Source of the DNA: Mangrovimonas sp. TPBH4
Lineage (GTDB): Bacteria; Bacteroidota; Bacteroidia; Flavobacteriales; Flavobacteriaceae
NCBI RefSeq assembly: GCF_001280505.1
Contig: NZ_LBIO01000043.1
Span: 99,818 to 163,817, forward strand
Reading direction: 5' to 3'
DNA length: 64,000 nucleotides
Shown: positions 51,032 through 60,966 of the stretch, one piece after another
Layout of the letters: every line of letters starts with the position of its first letter
Position numbering within the stretch: position 1 is the stretch's first letter
The notes under the pieces: model-generated
The model's input: only the letters and a program-made list of their open reading frames with translations
What the model was told of the DNA's origin: nothing
Databases searched by the model: none
Translations under genes and position numbers: made by a program

Positions 51032-51448
51032 TTACATTCCTACAAGCTGATTATCCGAATCAATCTCCATATCAAACATCTCACATGCTTCCATATCTTG
51101 CGAGATCTTAATATCGGTTATATTATCGCTTTCCAATGAAAACAACACTTCGCCTTCCTCAAAAGGCAACCATTCGGATGTTTCTCCTGGTCCAATACCA
51201 TATTCACCGGCCAAGAACTCCCCTTGTACAGTATACACCTCAAAACTAAATACAGAGGTACCATTGTTGGTTAATCTAGCCTGCGGATCAAATCCAGGAC
51301 ATGGAGGAGGTATTGTGCTATCGGTAACTTCCAAATCTTCTGTAGCACTAAAGGATTCAATATTGCTCTCTTCAGATTCCAAGGAACAATTAAACAGGGT
51401 GCACATAATTGCTCCTGCAATAATCTTTTGGGTTAAGTTGGTCTTCAT
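51032..51448 (-). CDS. hypothetical lipoprotein
   Basis: A 138-aa predicted lipoprotein: MKTNLTQKIIAGAIMCTLFNC, Cys21 in a plausible lipobox. The mature part is acidic, with an ESEESNIESF stretch, a PPPCPGFDP segment and a beta-rich end. A match to the full Bacteroidota promoter (TTG, 21 bases, TATATTTG) lies just upstream, which supports the start at 51448 over an earlier ATG at 51529. No family recognised. It faces the THUMP-like methyltransferase gene tail to tail with only eight bases between stops. Confidence 0.65.
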   Translation of the reverse strand: MKTNLTQKIIAGAIMCTLFNCSLESEESNIESFSATEDLEVTDSTIPPPCPGFDPQARLTNNGTSVFSFEVYTVQGEFLAGEYGIGPGETSEWLPFEEGEVLFSLESDNITDIKISQDMEACEMFDMEIDSDNQLVGM

Positions 51449-51475
51449 TTGGTTGGGGTTTAATGAATTACAATG

Positions 51476-51507
51476 CAAATATAAATTCATTTTATGGAAA
51501 CTTCCAA
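51476..51507 (-). promoter_or_regulatory. complete Bacteroidota-type promoter of the lipoprotein gene
   Basis: On the minus strand TTG (51507-51505), a 21-base spacer and TATATTTG (51483-51476) match the TTG/TAnnTTTG pair. The ATG at 51448 follows 27 bases later. This is the best promoter match noticed in the window. Confidence 0.65.
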
Positions 51508-51673
51508 AAAAAACATCGATAAAATGCAAAATAATTCGACAAATTACATTAAAATAATATTTGGATTACTTTAATATAACTTTAGACTTCTTTTAATCCT
51601 TCCTCTTTCATAACCAATATTTTATCCCTCCTACCTTCGAAAAATAACCTATCTTCGCCCAAAATTCTAATTG

Positions 51674-52336
51674 ATGCTAAAAGCAATATTATTTGATATG
51701 GACGGTGTTATTGTGGACACCGAACCCTTACACCACAAAGCTTATCACAAAATGTTTGAAGACTATGGCATTGAAGTTTCAGACCAGCTGTATGAAACTT
51801 TCACAGGAAAGTCAACACGGAATGTCTGCAAGTTTCTTTGTTCGCATTTTGGGCTGAATGAAGATCCTATAAATCTCGAAAACAGAAAACGTAGCCATTT
51901 TAATCATTTATTTGATTTTGACGAAAGTTTACAACTTTTAGAAGGTGTATTGGAATTAATTCAGGAATACCACGCTAATGGTTTAGCCCTTATATTGGCT
52001 TCATCGGCAACCATGAGTACTATTGATAGGGTCTTTAAAAAATTTGACCTAGACCAATACTTTAAGGCCAAATTGAGTGGCGCCGATTTAAAAGCGTCCA
52101 AACCACATCCCGAAATATTTATAAAAGCTGCAGAAGTTTCTGGACACAAGAAACAACATTGCATGGTAATTGAAGACTCTACCAATGGTATTGTAGCAGC
52201 CAATCAGGCCGGTATTTTTTGTGTAGCCTATAAAAGTGAACATTCCAAAAACCAAGATTACACATTAGCAAACTTGGTGATTGAGGAGTTTAACGAAATT
52301 TCATTCGAAAAAATTCAAAATTTACAGTCGGTCTAA
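51674..52336 (+). CDS. HAD-superfamily hydrolase (beta-phosphoglucomutase-like)
   Basis: A 220-aa HAD enzyme: nucleophile motif AILFDMDGVIVDTEPLHHK near residues 4-22, motif II LILASSATMSTIDRVF near 98-113, and motif III/IV around KASKPHPEIF near 140-149 and MVIEDSTNGIVAANQAG near 161-177. The DxDGV with TEPLHH and the LSGADLKASKP stretch match beta-phosphoglucomutase and phosphatase-like relatives; which substrate it acts on is open. ATG at 51674 is chosen over the preceding TTG. A TATCTTCG -7-like element lies 16 bases upstream. Confidence 0.85.
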   Translation: MLKAILFDMDGVIVDTEPLHHKAYHKMFEDYGIEVSDQLYETFTGKSTRNVCKFLCSHFGLNEDPINLENRKRSHFNHLFDFDESLQLLEGVLELIQEYHANGLALILASSATMSTIDRVFKKFDLDQYFKAKLSGADLKASKPHPEIFIKAAEVSGHKKQHCMVIEDSTNGIVAANQAGIFCVAYKSEHSKNQDYTLANLVIEEFNEISFEKIQNLQSV

Positions 52337-52478
52337 ACATATTGGCTTCAAGCCACTTAAAACCTTAGTCTTTTGAAATTTCAAAATATTGACGAAAAAA
52401 TTAAAAAAATAGTTGTGAGATACGCAATGATATCCTACATTTGCATCCGCAATTAAGAAAGGTTCTTTATTTAATATT

Positions 52479-52562
52479 GGAGAGGTGCCAGAGTGGTAAT
52501 GGAGCAGATTGCTAATCTGTCGACGGGAAACTGTCGCCGGGGTTCGAGTCCCCGTCTCTCCG
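52479..52562 (+). tRNA. tRNA-Ser (GCT)
   Basis: A class II tRNA of 84 bases with a long variable arm. Acceptor GGAGAGG pairs with TCTCTCC (one G-U), the anticodon loop is TTGCTAA with GCT, and the T loop is GGTTCGAGTCC. Discriminator G; the 3' CCA is not encoded. Confidence 0.95.
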
Positions 52563-52570
52563 CATCCTTT

Positions 52571-52645
52571 CGGGGTGTAGCGTAGCCCGGTCATCGCGCC
52601 TGCTTTGGGAGCAGGAGGTCGCAGGTTCGAATCCTGCCACCCCGA
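52571..52645 (+). tRNA. tRNA-Pro (TGG)
   Basis: 75 bases. Acceptor CGGGGTG pairs exactly with CACCCCG, the anticodon stem CCTGC/GCAGG holds the loop with TGG, and the T arm is GCAGGTTCGAATCCTGC. Discriminator A, no encoded CCA. It starts eight bases after tRNA-Ser. Confidence 0.96.
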
Positions 52646-52677
52646 CTTAATGGTTCAAATCTTTACAGATTTTGAAG

Positions 52678-52751
52678 GGTCGCGTAGCTCAGCTGGATAG
52701 AGCATCTGCCTTCTAAGCAGACGGTCACAGGTTCGAATCCTGTCGCGATCA
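52678..52751 (+). tRNA. tRNA-Arg (TCT)
   Basis: 74 bases. Acceptor GGTCGCG pairs with CGCGATC (one G-U), D arm AGCTCAGCTGGATAGAGC, anticodon loop CTTCTAA with TCT, T arm ACAGGTTCGAATCCTGT. Discriminator A, no encoded CCA. Third gene of a three-tRNA cluster that ends in a strong terminator. Confidence 0.96.
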
Positions 52752-52752
52752 C

Positions 52753-52785
52753 AAAAAGCCTTACTGGAAACAGTAAGGCTTTTTT
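52753..52785 (+). terminator. terminator of the tRNA cluster
   Basis: AAAAAGCCTTACTG pairs with CAGTAAGGCTTTTT around a GAAA tetraloop, one base after tRNA-Arg. It also lies 23 bases past the stop of the convergent 7TM-HD gene and can serve both strands. Confidence 0.93.
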
Positions 52786-52808
52786 GTTTTTATATACTTT
52801 TGAATTTC

Positions 52809-54854
52809 CTATTCTGGATATTCTATCCTCAAATGGTAAATATTAGCCAATTTGCTCTTTAAAACCTTCTTGATGGCTTCAATTTCCTTAAAGGTAATAT
52901 TGGCATTCAAAAACTGACCGCTTTCCATTTGCTTTCCAATAATGGACTCTACAAACTTATCGATTTTGGTGGAAGAAGGCTCCTTTAAGCTCTTGGAGGC
53001 CGCCTCTACACTATCGCACATCATTAAAATAGCGGTCTCCTTACTGAAGGGTTTTGGACCGGGATACCTAAATTCATCCTTGTCCATGTTCTCATCAATT
53101 TCGCGCTCCTTTAGGTAAAAATAATAGACAAGGCTCATTCCGTGATGGGTTCTAATAAAATCGATGACACGGTCCGGCAGATTGTTCTTTTTAGCTATTT
53201 CAATGCCGTCTATCACATGATCTATAATAATTCTAGCGCTTTCCTTTGGAGACAATTCATCATGCGGATTGATACCCGTAGATTGGTTTTCGGTGAAATA
53301 GGTTGGATTCTTCATTTTACCAATATCGTGGTACAAGGCTCCTACCCTAACCAACATGGCGTTCGCCCCAATTTCATTGGCAGAAGCTTCGGCAAGATTC
53401 GCTACATTTAAGGAATGGTGAAAAGTCCCTGGAGCTTTATTGGCCAATTCCTTCAACAGTTTAGAATTGGTATCGGAAAGCTCTAGTAAAGACACATCAG
53501 ACACTAACCCAAAGAGTTTTTCATAAATATAAATTAAAGGCTGAACGAACAATGTGGCAAGTCCACACAAAATAAAAAGTCCAAATGTTCCCCATTTCAG
53601 GTTGGCGACACTTCCTTCGTGAATCACAAAAAAAGCAAAATACGCAATAATGTAAATAAGAGTAATCTGCCCTACTGAAATAAACAAATTGGCTCTTTTG
53701 TAAAGTTCAGAAACCGTCAAAATAGTGACGATTCCTGCAATAATCTGAAGGAAAATATATTCATAACTATTGGGCACAATAAACCCAAGAAGCAATACTG
53801 TAAGCACATGAGAAAACAAGCCTAAACGCGCATCAAAAAAGGCTTTCAGCACCAAAGGTAGAATACACAACGGGATGACGTAAACATATCTAGAGTCGTA
53901 ATTAACCACCAATGTGGTCAATAAAATCACAAACACTATATTGAAAAAAATGAAAGTGACTTTGGTATTGTCCAAAAACACTTCCATTCTATATTTTCTA
54001 AGGAATAGCAACAGCATCAACAAGGCCAATGCTACCAATAATGTGTAGGCAAAAATTACCCAGTTGTAATTAGACTCACTCCAAACCTGAGATTCATATT
54101 CGGATTTTAGGGATTCCAGAATATCGTATTTTTTACCTTCAACCAATTCTCCTTTTGAAATAATCAGCGTTTCCTTTTCAATACTGCCTCTTGTAGGTGA
54201 CACGCGATCCAATTCTTCCTTTAAAGCATTATCCGTAATAGCTTTATTCAAAGAAATATTAGGCTTGACAATATCAAAAAACAAGGACACTAAATTGGAA
54301 CTATACTCAGAAAAGTCCTCTTCTGCCAGAGTTTGCTCCAATATATTGATAAAGGCATTGGTCTTTGTTAAGTCTTTATAGGTTATCGAGGCCACTTGGG
54401 TTTGGTTATCCAAAAGCACGACGTTTTTATCTGGACCATAATTGTAGCTATCATCCAAAACACCATGCTTATAAATGCGCTCAATAACATCCCTCCCTAT
54501 TTTGTAAAGTGTGTTGCTTTTTTGTCTTACACTATCTGGAATTGCCGCTTTAAACTGGTTTTTATAGGATTGTAAAACGGTGCTTTTTATGCTTTCATCA
54601 ACATTAAAGTATATGGTACTGTTCTCCTGAATAGCCCTTTTTTCCTCATTGATTTCAGTTTGCGATTTTTTAATGGCGAAATTGAAGGGCGCGTATAAGT
54701 TTTCAGACTGCCAAGGCTTTCCTTGTTCAAAACTATATTTAAATTTTCCGCTTTTAGGGAAGAGATATACAATCAATAAAGTGGTAGCAATAAACAGCAG
54801 TACTTTAAACAAAAGTGCATGGTTCCTGTACCATTTATTTATAAGTTCATTCAT
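52809..54854 (-). CDS. 7TM-HD family phosphohydrolase (PgpH-like)
   Basis: A 681-aa membrane enzyme. After a first helix near residues 12-32 comes an extracytoplasmic 7TMR-HDED domain (about 35-270), then seven transmembrane helices (about 275-455) and a cytoplasmic HD domain with HHSLNVANLAEA, the metal motif YHDIGKMKNP near 505, and IRTHHGMSLVYYFY. This matches PgpH, which degrades c-di-AMP in Firmicutes; that substrate is inferred. The start at 54854 is preferred over ATG 54878 because a TAnnTTTG element overlaps the latter. Confidence 0.88.
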   Translation of the reverse strand: MNELINKWYRNHALLFKVLLFIATTLLIVYLFPKSGKFKYSFEQGKPWQSENLYAPFNFAIKKSQTEINEEKRAIQENSTIYFNVDESIKSTVLQSYKNQFKAAIPDSVRQKSNTLYKIGRDVIERIYKHGVLDDSYNYGPDKNVVLLDNQTQVASITYKDLTKTNAFINILEQTLAEEDFSEYSSNLVSLFFDIVKPNISLNKAITDNALKEELDRVSPTRGSIEKETLIISKGELVEGKKYDILESLKSEYESQVWSESNYNWVIFAYTLLVALALLMLLLFLRKYRMEVFLDNTKVTFIFFNIVFVILLTTLVVNYDSRYVYVIPLCILPLVLKAFFDARLGLFSHVLTVLLLGFIVPNSYEYIFLQIIAGIVTILTVSELYKRANLFISVGQITLIYIIAYFAFFVIHEGSVANLKWGTFGLFILCGLATLFVQPLIYIYEKLFGLVSDVSLLELSDTNSKLLKELANKAPGTFHHSLNVANLAEASANEIGANAMLVRVGALYHDIGKMKNPTYFTENQSTGINPHDELSPKESARIIIDHVIDGIEIAKKNNLPDRVIDFIRTHHGMSLVYYFYLKEREIDENMDKDEFRYPGPKPFSKETAILMMCDSVEAASKSLKEPSSTKIDKFVESIIGKQMESGQFLNANITFKEIEAIKKVLKSKLANIYHLRIEYPE

Positions 54855-54875
54855 AAAGTAGTATTGACACAATTT

Positions 54876-54883
54876 CAAATGTA
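54876..54883 (-). promoter_or_regulatory. -7 promoter element of the 7TM-HD gene
   Basis: Minus-strand TACATTTG matches TAnnTTTG, 21 bases before the chosen ATG at 54854. Confidence 0.45.
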
Positions 54884-54988
54884 AGAAATAAAGCCAAACT
54901 ATTAAATTTTAAGAAATTCTAATTAAAGAGATATTGAAGTATATCATTTTTAGCTATACATTTCACAATGAATCACTTAAAATTTACG

Positions 54989-54998
54989 ATAACGTTAT
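54989..54998 (+). promoter_or_regulatory. palindrome upstream of the thiolase gene
   Basis: ATAACGTTAT is a perfect 10-base palindrome about 37 bases before the -7 element of the thiolase promoter and about 134 bases from the 7TM-HD start. Possible operator for either divergent gene. Confidence 0.25.
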
Positions 54999-55034
54999 AA
55001 TAGTAATTCGTTCCTAACTCTGTAAAAAAATGAT

Positions 55035-55042
55035 TAATTTTG
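55035..55042 (+). promoter_or_regulatory. -7 promoter element of the thiolase gene
   Basis: TAATTTTG matches TAnnTTTG, 25 bases before the ATG. The -33 position holds TTC rather than TTG, 21 bases before a T two positions upstream. Confidence 0.5.
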
Positions 55043-55067
55043 CTCGAACTAATACAAACGCATAACA

Positions 55068-56246
55068 ATGAGTAAAGACGTCGTAATTGTGTCTGCAGCA
55101 AGGACACCAATAGGTAGTTTTTTAGGAAGTTTATCAACAGTACCAGCCCCAAAATTGGGTGCTGTAGCTATAAAAGGAGCCTTAGATAAAATCAACTTGA
55201 AACCAGAATTGGTTCAGGAAGTATTAATGGGCCATGTGGTTCAAGCCGGGGCTGGTCAAGCACCTGCAAGACAAGCAGCCATTTATGCTGGAATCCCTGA
55301 TACCGTTCCTTGTACAACTGTGAACAAAGTATGTGCGTCTGGAATGAAAGCTGTGATGCAGGCTGCCCAATCTATTGCTTTGGGTGATGCTGAAATCGTG
55401 GTTGCCGGGGGAATGGAAAACATGAGTTTGATTCCGCATTACATGCACGCCCGTATGGGAACAAAATTTGGTCCTGCAAGTTTAATTGACGGGATGCAAA
55501 AAGACGGTTTGGTAGATGCCTACGACCAAAATGCCATGGGTGTTTGTGCCGATGCTTGTGCCACCGAATATAATTTCTCTCGTGAAGACCAAGATGCTTT
55601 TGCTATTCAGTCTTATGAAAGATCTGCGACTGCTTGGGAAGCTGGAAAATTCGACAATGAAGTAGTTCCGGTTGAAGTACCACAACGTCGTGGTGACGCT
55701 TTGGTTGTGAACAAAGATGAAGAGTTTACCAATGTAAAAATGGAAAAGATTCCAGCCTTGCGCCCCGCTTTCACCAAAGAAGGTACCGTTACTGCCGCCA
55801 ATGCCTCTACCATTAATGATGGTGCTGGAGCTGTGGTATTGATGAGCAGAGAAAAAGCTGAAGAATTAGGATTGACTCCATTGGCAACTATCAAAGGTTA
55901 TGCCGATGCTGCTCACGAACCAAAATGGTTTACAACCGCACCAGCCAAAGCGCTTCCTAAGGCATTGAACAAAGCCGGTGTTGCTATAGAAGATGTAGAT
56001 TTCTTCGAATTCAACGAAGCCTTTTCGGTAGTAGGTTTAGCTAATATGAAACTTCTTGGATTAAGTGATGATAAAGTGAATGTAAACGGTGGAGCTGTTT
56101 CATTAGGACACCCACTAGGATGTTCAGGTGTTAGAATCATCATCACCCTTATAAATGTTTTGGAACAAAACAATGCTAAAATTGGAGCAGCTGCCATTTG
56201 TAATGGTGGTGGTGGTGCTTCAGCAATTGTTATTCAACGTAACTAA
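55068..56246 (+). CDS. acetyl-CoA C-acyltransferase (thiolase)
   Basis: A 392-aa thiolase that condenses or cleaves acyl-CoA with CoA. The nucleophilic cysteine lies in NKVCASGMKAV near residue 88, the mid motif is FNEAFSVVG near 317-325, the catalytic His is in GHPLGCSGVRI near 347, and the second Cys is in AICNGGGGASA near 378. Length and motifs are those of biosynthetic/degradative acetyl-CoA acetyltransferases; which direction it works cannot be told. Its own promoter element lies upstream, and the NlpC/P60 gene starts nine bases after it. Confidence 0.95.
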   Translation: MSKDVVIVSAARTPIGSFLGSLSTVPAPKLGAVAIKGALDKINLKPELVQEVLMGHVVQAGAGQAPARQAAIYAGIPDTVPCTTVNKVCASGMKAVMQAAQSIALGDAEIVVAGGMENMSLIPHYMHARMGTKFGPASLIDGMQKDGLVDAYDQNAMGVCADACATEYNFSREDQDAFAIQSYERSATAWEAGKFDNEVVPVEVPQRRGDALVVNKDEEFTNVKMEKIPALRPAFTKEGTVTAANASTINDGAGAVVLMSREKAEELGLTPLATIKGYADAAHEPKWFTTAPAKALPKALNKAGVAIEDVDFFEFNEAFSVVGLANMKLLGLSDDKVNVNGGAVSLGHPLGCSGVRIIITLINVLEQNNAKIGAAAICNGGGGASAIVIQRN

Positions 56247-56255
56247 AACAGATAC

Positions 56256-57005
56256 ATGCAATACGGAATTTGTAACTTAAGCATTGTTCCTTTACGATTA
56301 GAACCTTCCGATAAAAGTGAGCTCGTTTCACAGGTTTTATATGGAGATTTCTTTAAGGTGCTGGAACAACGCAAACATTGGAGCAAAATCCGTTTGCATT
56401 TTGATAACTACGAAGGTTGGATAGATAACAAGCAATATCTTGAAATCGAGCAGGAGAACTACAACACTTTAAAAGGTGAATTACCGAAACTCTCCTCCGA
56501 TCTGCTGGAATTTGTTCAAGATGCCAATGACAATTTAATCACCGTTCCTTTGGGTTCATCATTAAATGGTTTATCGGTTCTGGAACATCAACATGATGGC
56601 AATTTGGTTCAAGGTATCCAACCCAAAGAACAATTGCTCAATACAGCATTTACCTATTTGAACGCTCCTTATTTGTGGGGAGGAAAAACGCCCTTTGGCA
56701 TAGACTGTTCTGGTTTGACGCAAATGGTTTACAAACTTAATGGTTACAAACTTTTGCGTGACGCTTCACAACAAGCTACTCAAGGTGAAGCCTTAAGTTT
56801 TATTGAAGAAAGTGAACCTGGCGATTTGGCCTTTTTTGATAATAACGAAGGCCATATTGTTCATGTGGGTATAATCATGGCCAACAATTATATCATCCAT
56901 GCCCATGGCAAGGTAAGAATTGATCGTTTGGACCACTCAGGAATATATAACGTTGACAAACGAATGCATACCCATAAGTTAAGGGTCATCAAGAAAATAA
57001 TCTAA
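56256..57005 (+). CDS. C40 family peptidase (NlpC/P60) with SH3-like N-terminus
   Basis: A 249-aa protein with an SH3b-like N-terminal region (about 1-75: LSIVPLRLEPSDKSELVSQ, WSKIRLHFDNYEGWI) and a C-terminal NlpC/P60 domain. The catalytic cysteine is in FGIDCSGLTQMVYK near residue 151, the histidine in GHIVHVGIIMANN near 199, and the third polar site in IIHAHGKVRID near 211. Such enzymes cut D-Glu-diaminopimelate links in peptidoglycan. No signal peptide is obvious, so export or a cytoplasmic role in recycling is open. Likely co-transcribed with the thiolase gene. Confidence 0.88.
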   Translation: MQYGICNLSIVPLRLEPSDKSELVSQVLYGDFFKVLEQRKHWSKIRLHFDNYEGWIDNKQYLEIEQENYNTLKGELPKLSSDLLEFVQDANDNLITVPLGSSLNGLSVLEHQHDGNLVQGIQPKEQLLNTAFTYLNAPYLWGGKTPFGIDCSGLTQMVYKLNGYKLLRDASQQATQGEALSFIEESEPGDLAFFDNNEGHIVHVGIIMANNYIIHAHGKVRIDRLDHSGIYNVDKRMHTHKLRVIKKII

Positions 57006-57010
57006 CAAAA

Positions 57011-57041
57011 AAAAAGCTACTTAATTTTAAGTAGCTTTTTT
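57011..57041 (+). terminator. bidirectional terminator after the NlpC/P60 gene
   Basis: AAAAAGCTACTTAA pairs with TTAAGTAGCTTTTT with a TT loop, between convergent genes; A-run and T-run allow use in both directions. Confidence 0.92.
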
Positions 57042-57061
57042 TATGATATATCCTTCAAGTT

Positions 57062-58390
57062 TTAGTTTCCGCTTTGGATAGCTTCAACTTTTGCTTTCAT
57101 TTTCATTTCATTGTCGGTGTCTCCAATAGCACTGTAGATATTCATCAAAGTTTGAGCCGCTTGCAAATTGTTTGGTCTCAACTGCAACGTTTTTTCCAAA
57201 TAAGGAACGGCATCCTTATACAATTGCAAACGCTCTTCTTTCAATTCGTCATAACGTCTGTTGTCCGCAGCAGAGTTACCTAAACCATTCATTTCTTCAA
57301 TAATACTTTGCTCACCGGCCAACGTTACTACCGCCAAATTGTTATATGCATCTACATATCCCGGATCTAATTCGATAGCTTTTTTATAATATCCTTTTGC
57401 TGCTTCATTTTCGCCTGCTTCTGCAGAAATTACTCCTAAGTTATACTGCAATTCTGGATTATTTGGATCCTTAACAGTAGCTTCCTGCATTAAAGCTTTG
57501 AATTTCTCTTTATTACCCATTTGCAAGTGCAAATTAGCTTCAGTCAACAATAAGTTAAAATCGTCTGGATTTTGCTTTCTAGCATCATCAATAGCTTCAA
57601 TTGCCTTTTCAGTATCTCCTTTAGACACATAAATCAAAGCGATGTTTTTAATGATTTCAGCAGATTTCGGATCCGTCTTTCTTACTGAAGGCTTGATGTG
57701 AGTTCCTGCCTTTACACTGATATCTCGTAAAGATGCTGAATCAAAAGTTTCAACTTCATTCGTAGACTTATTGATAGCAGTATACTCGGTTTCCATACCT
57801 ACATATCCCATATCTCTAAGTTCTTCATAATACTCCAAAGAAGTATCATAATCCTTTGCAGTTACAGCTGTAGACGCTGCATAATAAAGATATAAAGTAT
57901 CTTTTGGAGACATTCTATAGGCTTGCTCAAATCCTTTTGAAGACTTCATGTAGTCTTTTGCTTCGAGAGCAGAATTTGCATCGGTTAAAAAGCCATTCAA
58001 CATTTGCTGCTTCATCTCATCAACATCGTCTGAATACTTTTCTTTGCCGTCTGCACTTTCGATTGCTTTTACCTTATCAAAACTTTCAATGGCTTGTGCT
58101 ATTTCAGCATCAGAACCTGTTCCATTAGCATACAAAGCTTGACCTTTAAGAAAATAAAACTTGGCCTGAGTTTTAGAATCAGCACCGCTTATTAGCGATT
58201 CTGCAGAATTAATTGCAGACTTGGCATCTGCATAATTTCCAGATTTAATTGCTTTTTCAGCATCCTTTATTTCATTCTTTTGAGCATAGGTAAAAGAACC
58301 TGCCAAAAGAGCCAAAGCAACAGCTAGTTGCTTTTTATTCACAATACTTCTTTGAATTGAGTAGTTGTGATTGTTCATTGAAAAATTCAT
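57062..58390 (-). CDS. exported tetratricopeptide repeat protein
   Basis: A 442-aa TPR protein. A signal-like segment (KKQLAVALALLAGSFTYAQ) ends near residue 37 counted from ATG 58390, which leaves an unusually long N-region; a GTG at 58342 (VNKKQLAVAL) would give a normal signal peptide and may be the real start. TPR units cluster near 30-170 and 255-430 (AIEAIDDARKQNPDDFNLLL, NPELQYNLGVISAEAGENEA, YYKKAIELDPGYVDAYNNLA). A scaffold role in the periplasm is likely. It lies 32 bases after gyrA on the same strand. Confidence 0.85.
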   Translation of the reverse strand: MNFSMNNHNYSIQRSIVNKKQLAVALALLAGSFTYAQKNEIKDAEKAIKSGNYADAKSAINSAESLISGADSKTQAKFYFLKGQALYANGTGSDAEIAQAIESFDKVKAIESADGKEKYSDDVDEMKQQMLNGFLTDANSALEAKDYMKSSKGFEQAYRMSPKDTLYLYYAASTAVTAKDYDTSLEYYEELRDMGYVGMETEYTAINKSTNEVETFDSASLRDISVKAGTHIKPSVRKTDPKSAEIIKNIALIYVSKGDTEKAIEAIDDARKQNPDDFNLLLTEANLHLQMGNKEKFKALMQEATVKDPNNPELQYNLGVISAEAGENEAAKGYYKKAIELDPGYVDAYNNLAVVTLAGEQSIIEEMNGLGNSAADNRRYDELKEERLQLYKDAVPYLEKTLQLRPNNLQAAQTLMNIYSAIGDTDNEMKMKAKVEAIQSGN

Positions 58391-58422
58391 TTTGAATTAC
58401 TATTTGTTAATATTAGTTATTT

Positions 58423-60966
58423 TTATTCTTGAGCATTATCAAGAGTTGTGCCATCTTCATTTAAAGTTTCCACCTCTTCTGCAGAAGCTTCAATTTCGTT
58501 TTCGTCATCTTTCATCACTTTGGCAACAGCCGCAATGGAATCTTTTCCTTTTAAATTGATGAGTCTCACACCTTGAGTGGCTCTTCCCATCACCCTTAAA
58601 TCTTTAACGGCAATTCTAATAGCGATACCTGATTTATTAATGATCATTAAATCATCTTCGTCAGTAACAGTCTTAATTGCGACAAGATGTCCTGTTTTTT
58701 CAGTGATTGAAATGGTTTTCACACCCTTTCCTCCACGATTGGTAATTCTATATACTGCTTCACCATCTTCTGGATCGTCAATATAAGTACGCTTTCCATA
58801 ACCTTTTTCAGAAACCACCAATACAGATTCTTCCTGCGGATTTTCAATCGCAATCATACCTATTACTTCATCCGTATCATTGGCTAATGTAATACCACGA
58901 ACTCCAGAAGCACCTCGGCCCATAGGTCTTGTTTTAGCCTCCTCAAATCTGATCGCCTTTCCAGATTTAAGAGCCAACATAACCTCACTATTACCTGTAG
59001 TCAATCTTGCTTCTAGCAACTCATCGTCTTCTTTAATCGTAATGGCATTAATTCCATTAGTTCTTGGTCTAGAATATTGCTCCAAAGCTGTTTTCTTAAC
59101 CTGTCCCTTTTTGGTTGCCATCATTACATAGTGACTGTTTATGTAATCCTCATCTTTTAAATCCTGAGTACAAATGAATGCTTTTACCTTATCATCTTGC
59201 TCAATATTGATTAAGTTTTGAATGGCTCTTCCTTTGGAAGTTCTACTTCCTTCCGGAATTTCATAAACACGCATCCAGAAACATTTTCCTTTTTGAGTGA
59301 AGAACAACATATATTGGTGGTTGGTACCCACAAATAAATGCTCTAGGAAATCTTCATTTCTTGTTGTAGATGCCTTTTGCCCTACTCCTCCTCTATGCTG
59401 AATTTTATATTCGCTTAATGATGTACGCTTGATGTAACCAGCATGAGAAATGGTAATTACCACCTGCTCATCCGGAATCATATCTTCAATACTTAAATCG
59501 CCTCCGGCATACTCAATTATAGAACGTCTGTCATCTCCATACTTTTCTTTAACAACCAGAAGCTCTTCCTTGATGATTTCCATTCTACGCTCCTTTTTAG
59601 CAAGAATGTCTTTCAAATCCTCAATGGTCTTCATGAGTTCTTCATATTCACTACGAAGTTTGTCTTGTTCCAGTCCTGTCAACTGGCGCAACCTCATTTC
59701 AACGATTGCTTTAGCTTGTATTTCAGAAAGTTTGAAACGCTCAATCAACTTCTCTCTGGCTTCTTCTGCATTGGAAGAAGCTCTAATAAGCGCAATTACT
59801 TCATCAATATTATCGGAAGCAATGATTAAACCTTCCAAGATATGGGCACGCTCTTCGGCCTTACGCAGTTCGTAAGTCGTTCTTCTTACCACCACTTCAT
59901 GTCTGTGCTCCACAAAATGATAAATTAAATCCTTAAGATTCAATAATTGTGGGCGTCCATTAACCAACGCAATGTTGTTAACACTAAAGGACGACTGAAG
60001 GGCAGTATATTTATAAAGCTTATTTAAAACAATGTTAGGAATGGCATCACGTTTAAGTACATAAACGATTCGCATCCCATTTCTGTCGGACTCATCACGA
60101 ATGGTAGAAATTCCTTCGAGCTTCTTGTCGTTAACCAAGTCGGCCGTTTTCTTAATCATGTCGGCCTTGTTTACCAAATAAGGAATCTCTGTTACAATAA
60201 TACACTCGCGTCCTTGTACTTCCTCAATATTGGCCTTTCCACGGATAACAACTCGTCCCCTTCCAGTTTTAAAAGCTTCCCTAACACCGTCATACCCATA
60301 AATAGTTCCTCCTGTTGGAAAATCAGGAGCTTTAATATGGGTCATCAATTCCTCAACCTCAATATCGTTGTTATCAATATAAGCAACTGTTCCGTCCACC
60401 ACCTCAGAAATATTGTGGGGCGGCATATTGGTAGCCATACCTACTGCAATCCCTGAAGCACCATTCACCAACAACCCTGGTATTCTTGTAGGCAATACGG
60501 TAGGCTCTTGTAGAGTGTCGTCAAAATTAAGTTTATGGTCTACGGTTTCCTTGTCTATGTCAGCTAACATATCTTCGGAAATCTTGCGCATTCGAGCTTC
60601 TGTATAACGCATTGCTGCTGGGCTGTCTCCATCAATAGAACCAAAGTTCCCCTGCCCGTCTACCAACATATAACGCAAGCTCCATTCCTGAGCCATACGA
60701 ACCATTGTATCATAAACCGAACTATCTCCATGAGGGTGGTACTTACCTAACACTTCCCCAACAATTCTGGCCGACTTCTTATAAGCTGTATTGGATCTTA
60801 CACCAAGTTCATGCATTCCAAACAACACACGTCTGTGCACTGGCTTTAAACCATCTCTAACATCTGGTAAAGCACGTGACACAATGACCGACATTGAATA
60901 GTCAATGTAGGCCGATTTCATTTCATCTTCAATATTAATCGGAATGAGTTTCTCTCCTTCTACCAT
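58423..60966 (-). CDS. gyrA: DNA gyrase subunit A
   Basis: An 847-aa type IIA topoisomerase subunit that introduces negative supercoils with GyrB. The catalytic tyrosine is Tyr121 in [12 protein letters not shown]. The quinolone-resistance region reads [12 protein letters not shown], with Ser82 and Asp86 aligning to E. coli Ser83 and Asp87, i.e. the usual sensitive-type residues. The C-terminal pinwheel holds repeated R-x-x-G-x-G-like boxes ([15 protein letters not shown] [30 protein letters not shown]), and the tail is acidic. It is divergent from clpC across 259 bases without a convincing promoter match. Confidence 0.97.
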   Translation of the reverse strand: MVEGEKLIPINIEDEMKSAYIDYSMSVIVSRALPDVRDGLKPVHRRVLFGMHELGVRSNTAYKKSARIVGEVLGKYHPHGDSSVYDTMVRMAQEWSLRYMLVDGQGNFGSIDGDSPAAMRYTEARMRKISEDMLADIDKETVDHKLNFDDTLQEPTVLPTRIPGLLVNGASGIAVGMATNMPPHNISEVVDGTVAYIDNNDIEVEELMTHIKAPDFPTGGTIYGYDGVREAFKTGRGRVVIRGKANIEEVQGRECIIVTEIPYLVNKADMIKKTADLVNDKKLEGISTIRDESDRNGMRIVYVLKRDAIPNIVLNKLYKYTALQSSFSVNNIALVNGRPQLLNLKDLIYHFVEHRHEVVVRRTTYELRKAEERAHILEGLIIASDNIDEVIALIRASSNAEEAREKLIERFKLSEIQAKAIVEMRLRQLTGLEQDKLRSEYEELMKTIEDLKDILAKKERRMEIIKEELLVVKEKYGDDRRSIIEYAGGDLSIEDMIPDEQVVITISHAGYIKRTSLSEYKIQHRGGVGQKASTTRNEDFLEHLFVGTNHQYMLFFTQKGKCFWMRVYEIPEGSRTSKGRAIQNLINIEQDDKVKAFICTQDLKDEDYINSHYVMMATKKGQVKKTALEQYSRPRTNGINAITIKEDDELLEARLTTGNSEVMLALKSGKAIRFEEAKTRPMGRGASGVRGITLANDTDEVIGMIAIENPQEESVLVVSEKGYGKRTYIDDPEDGEAVYRITNRGGKGVKTISITEKTGHLVAIKTVTDEDDLMIINKSGIAIRIAVKDLRVMGRATQGVRLINLKGKDSIAAVAKVMKDDENEIEASAEEVETLNEDGTTLDNAQE

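Noticed and set aside
52322..52594. 90-codon ORF on the minus strand over the tRNA genes
   Set aside because: It reads through tRNA-Ser and part of tRNA-Pro in reverse and has no coding signature.
60700..60740. Quinolone-resistance mutation in GyrA
   Set aside because: The aligned positions hold Ser82 and Asp86, which are the usual wild-type residues.
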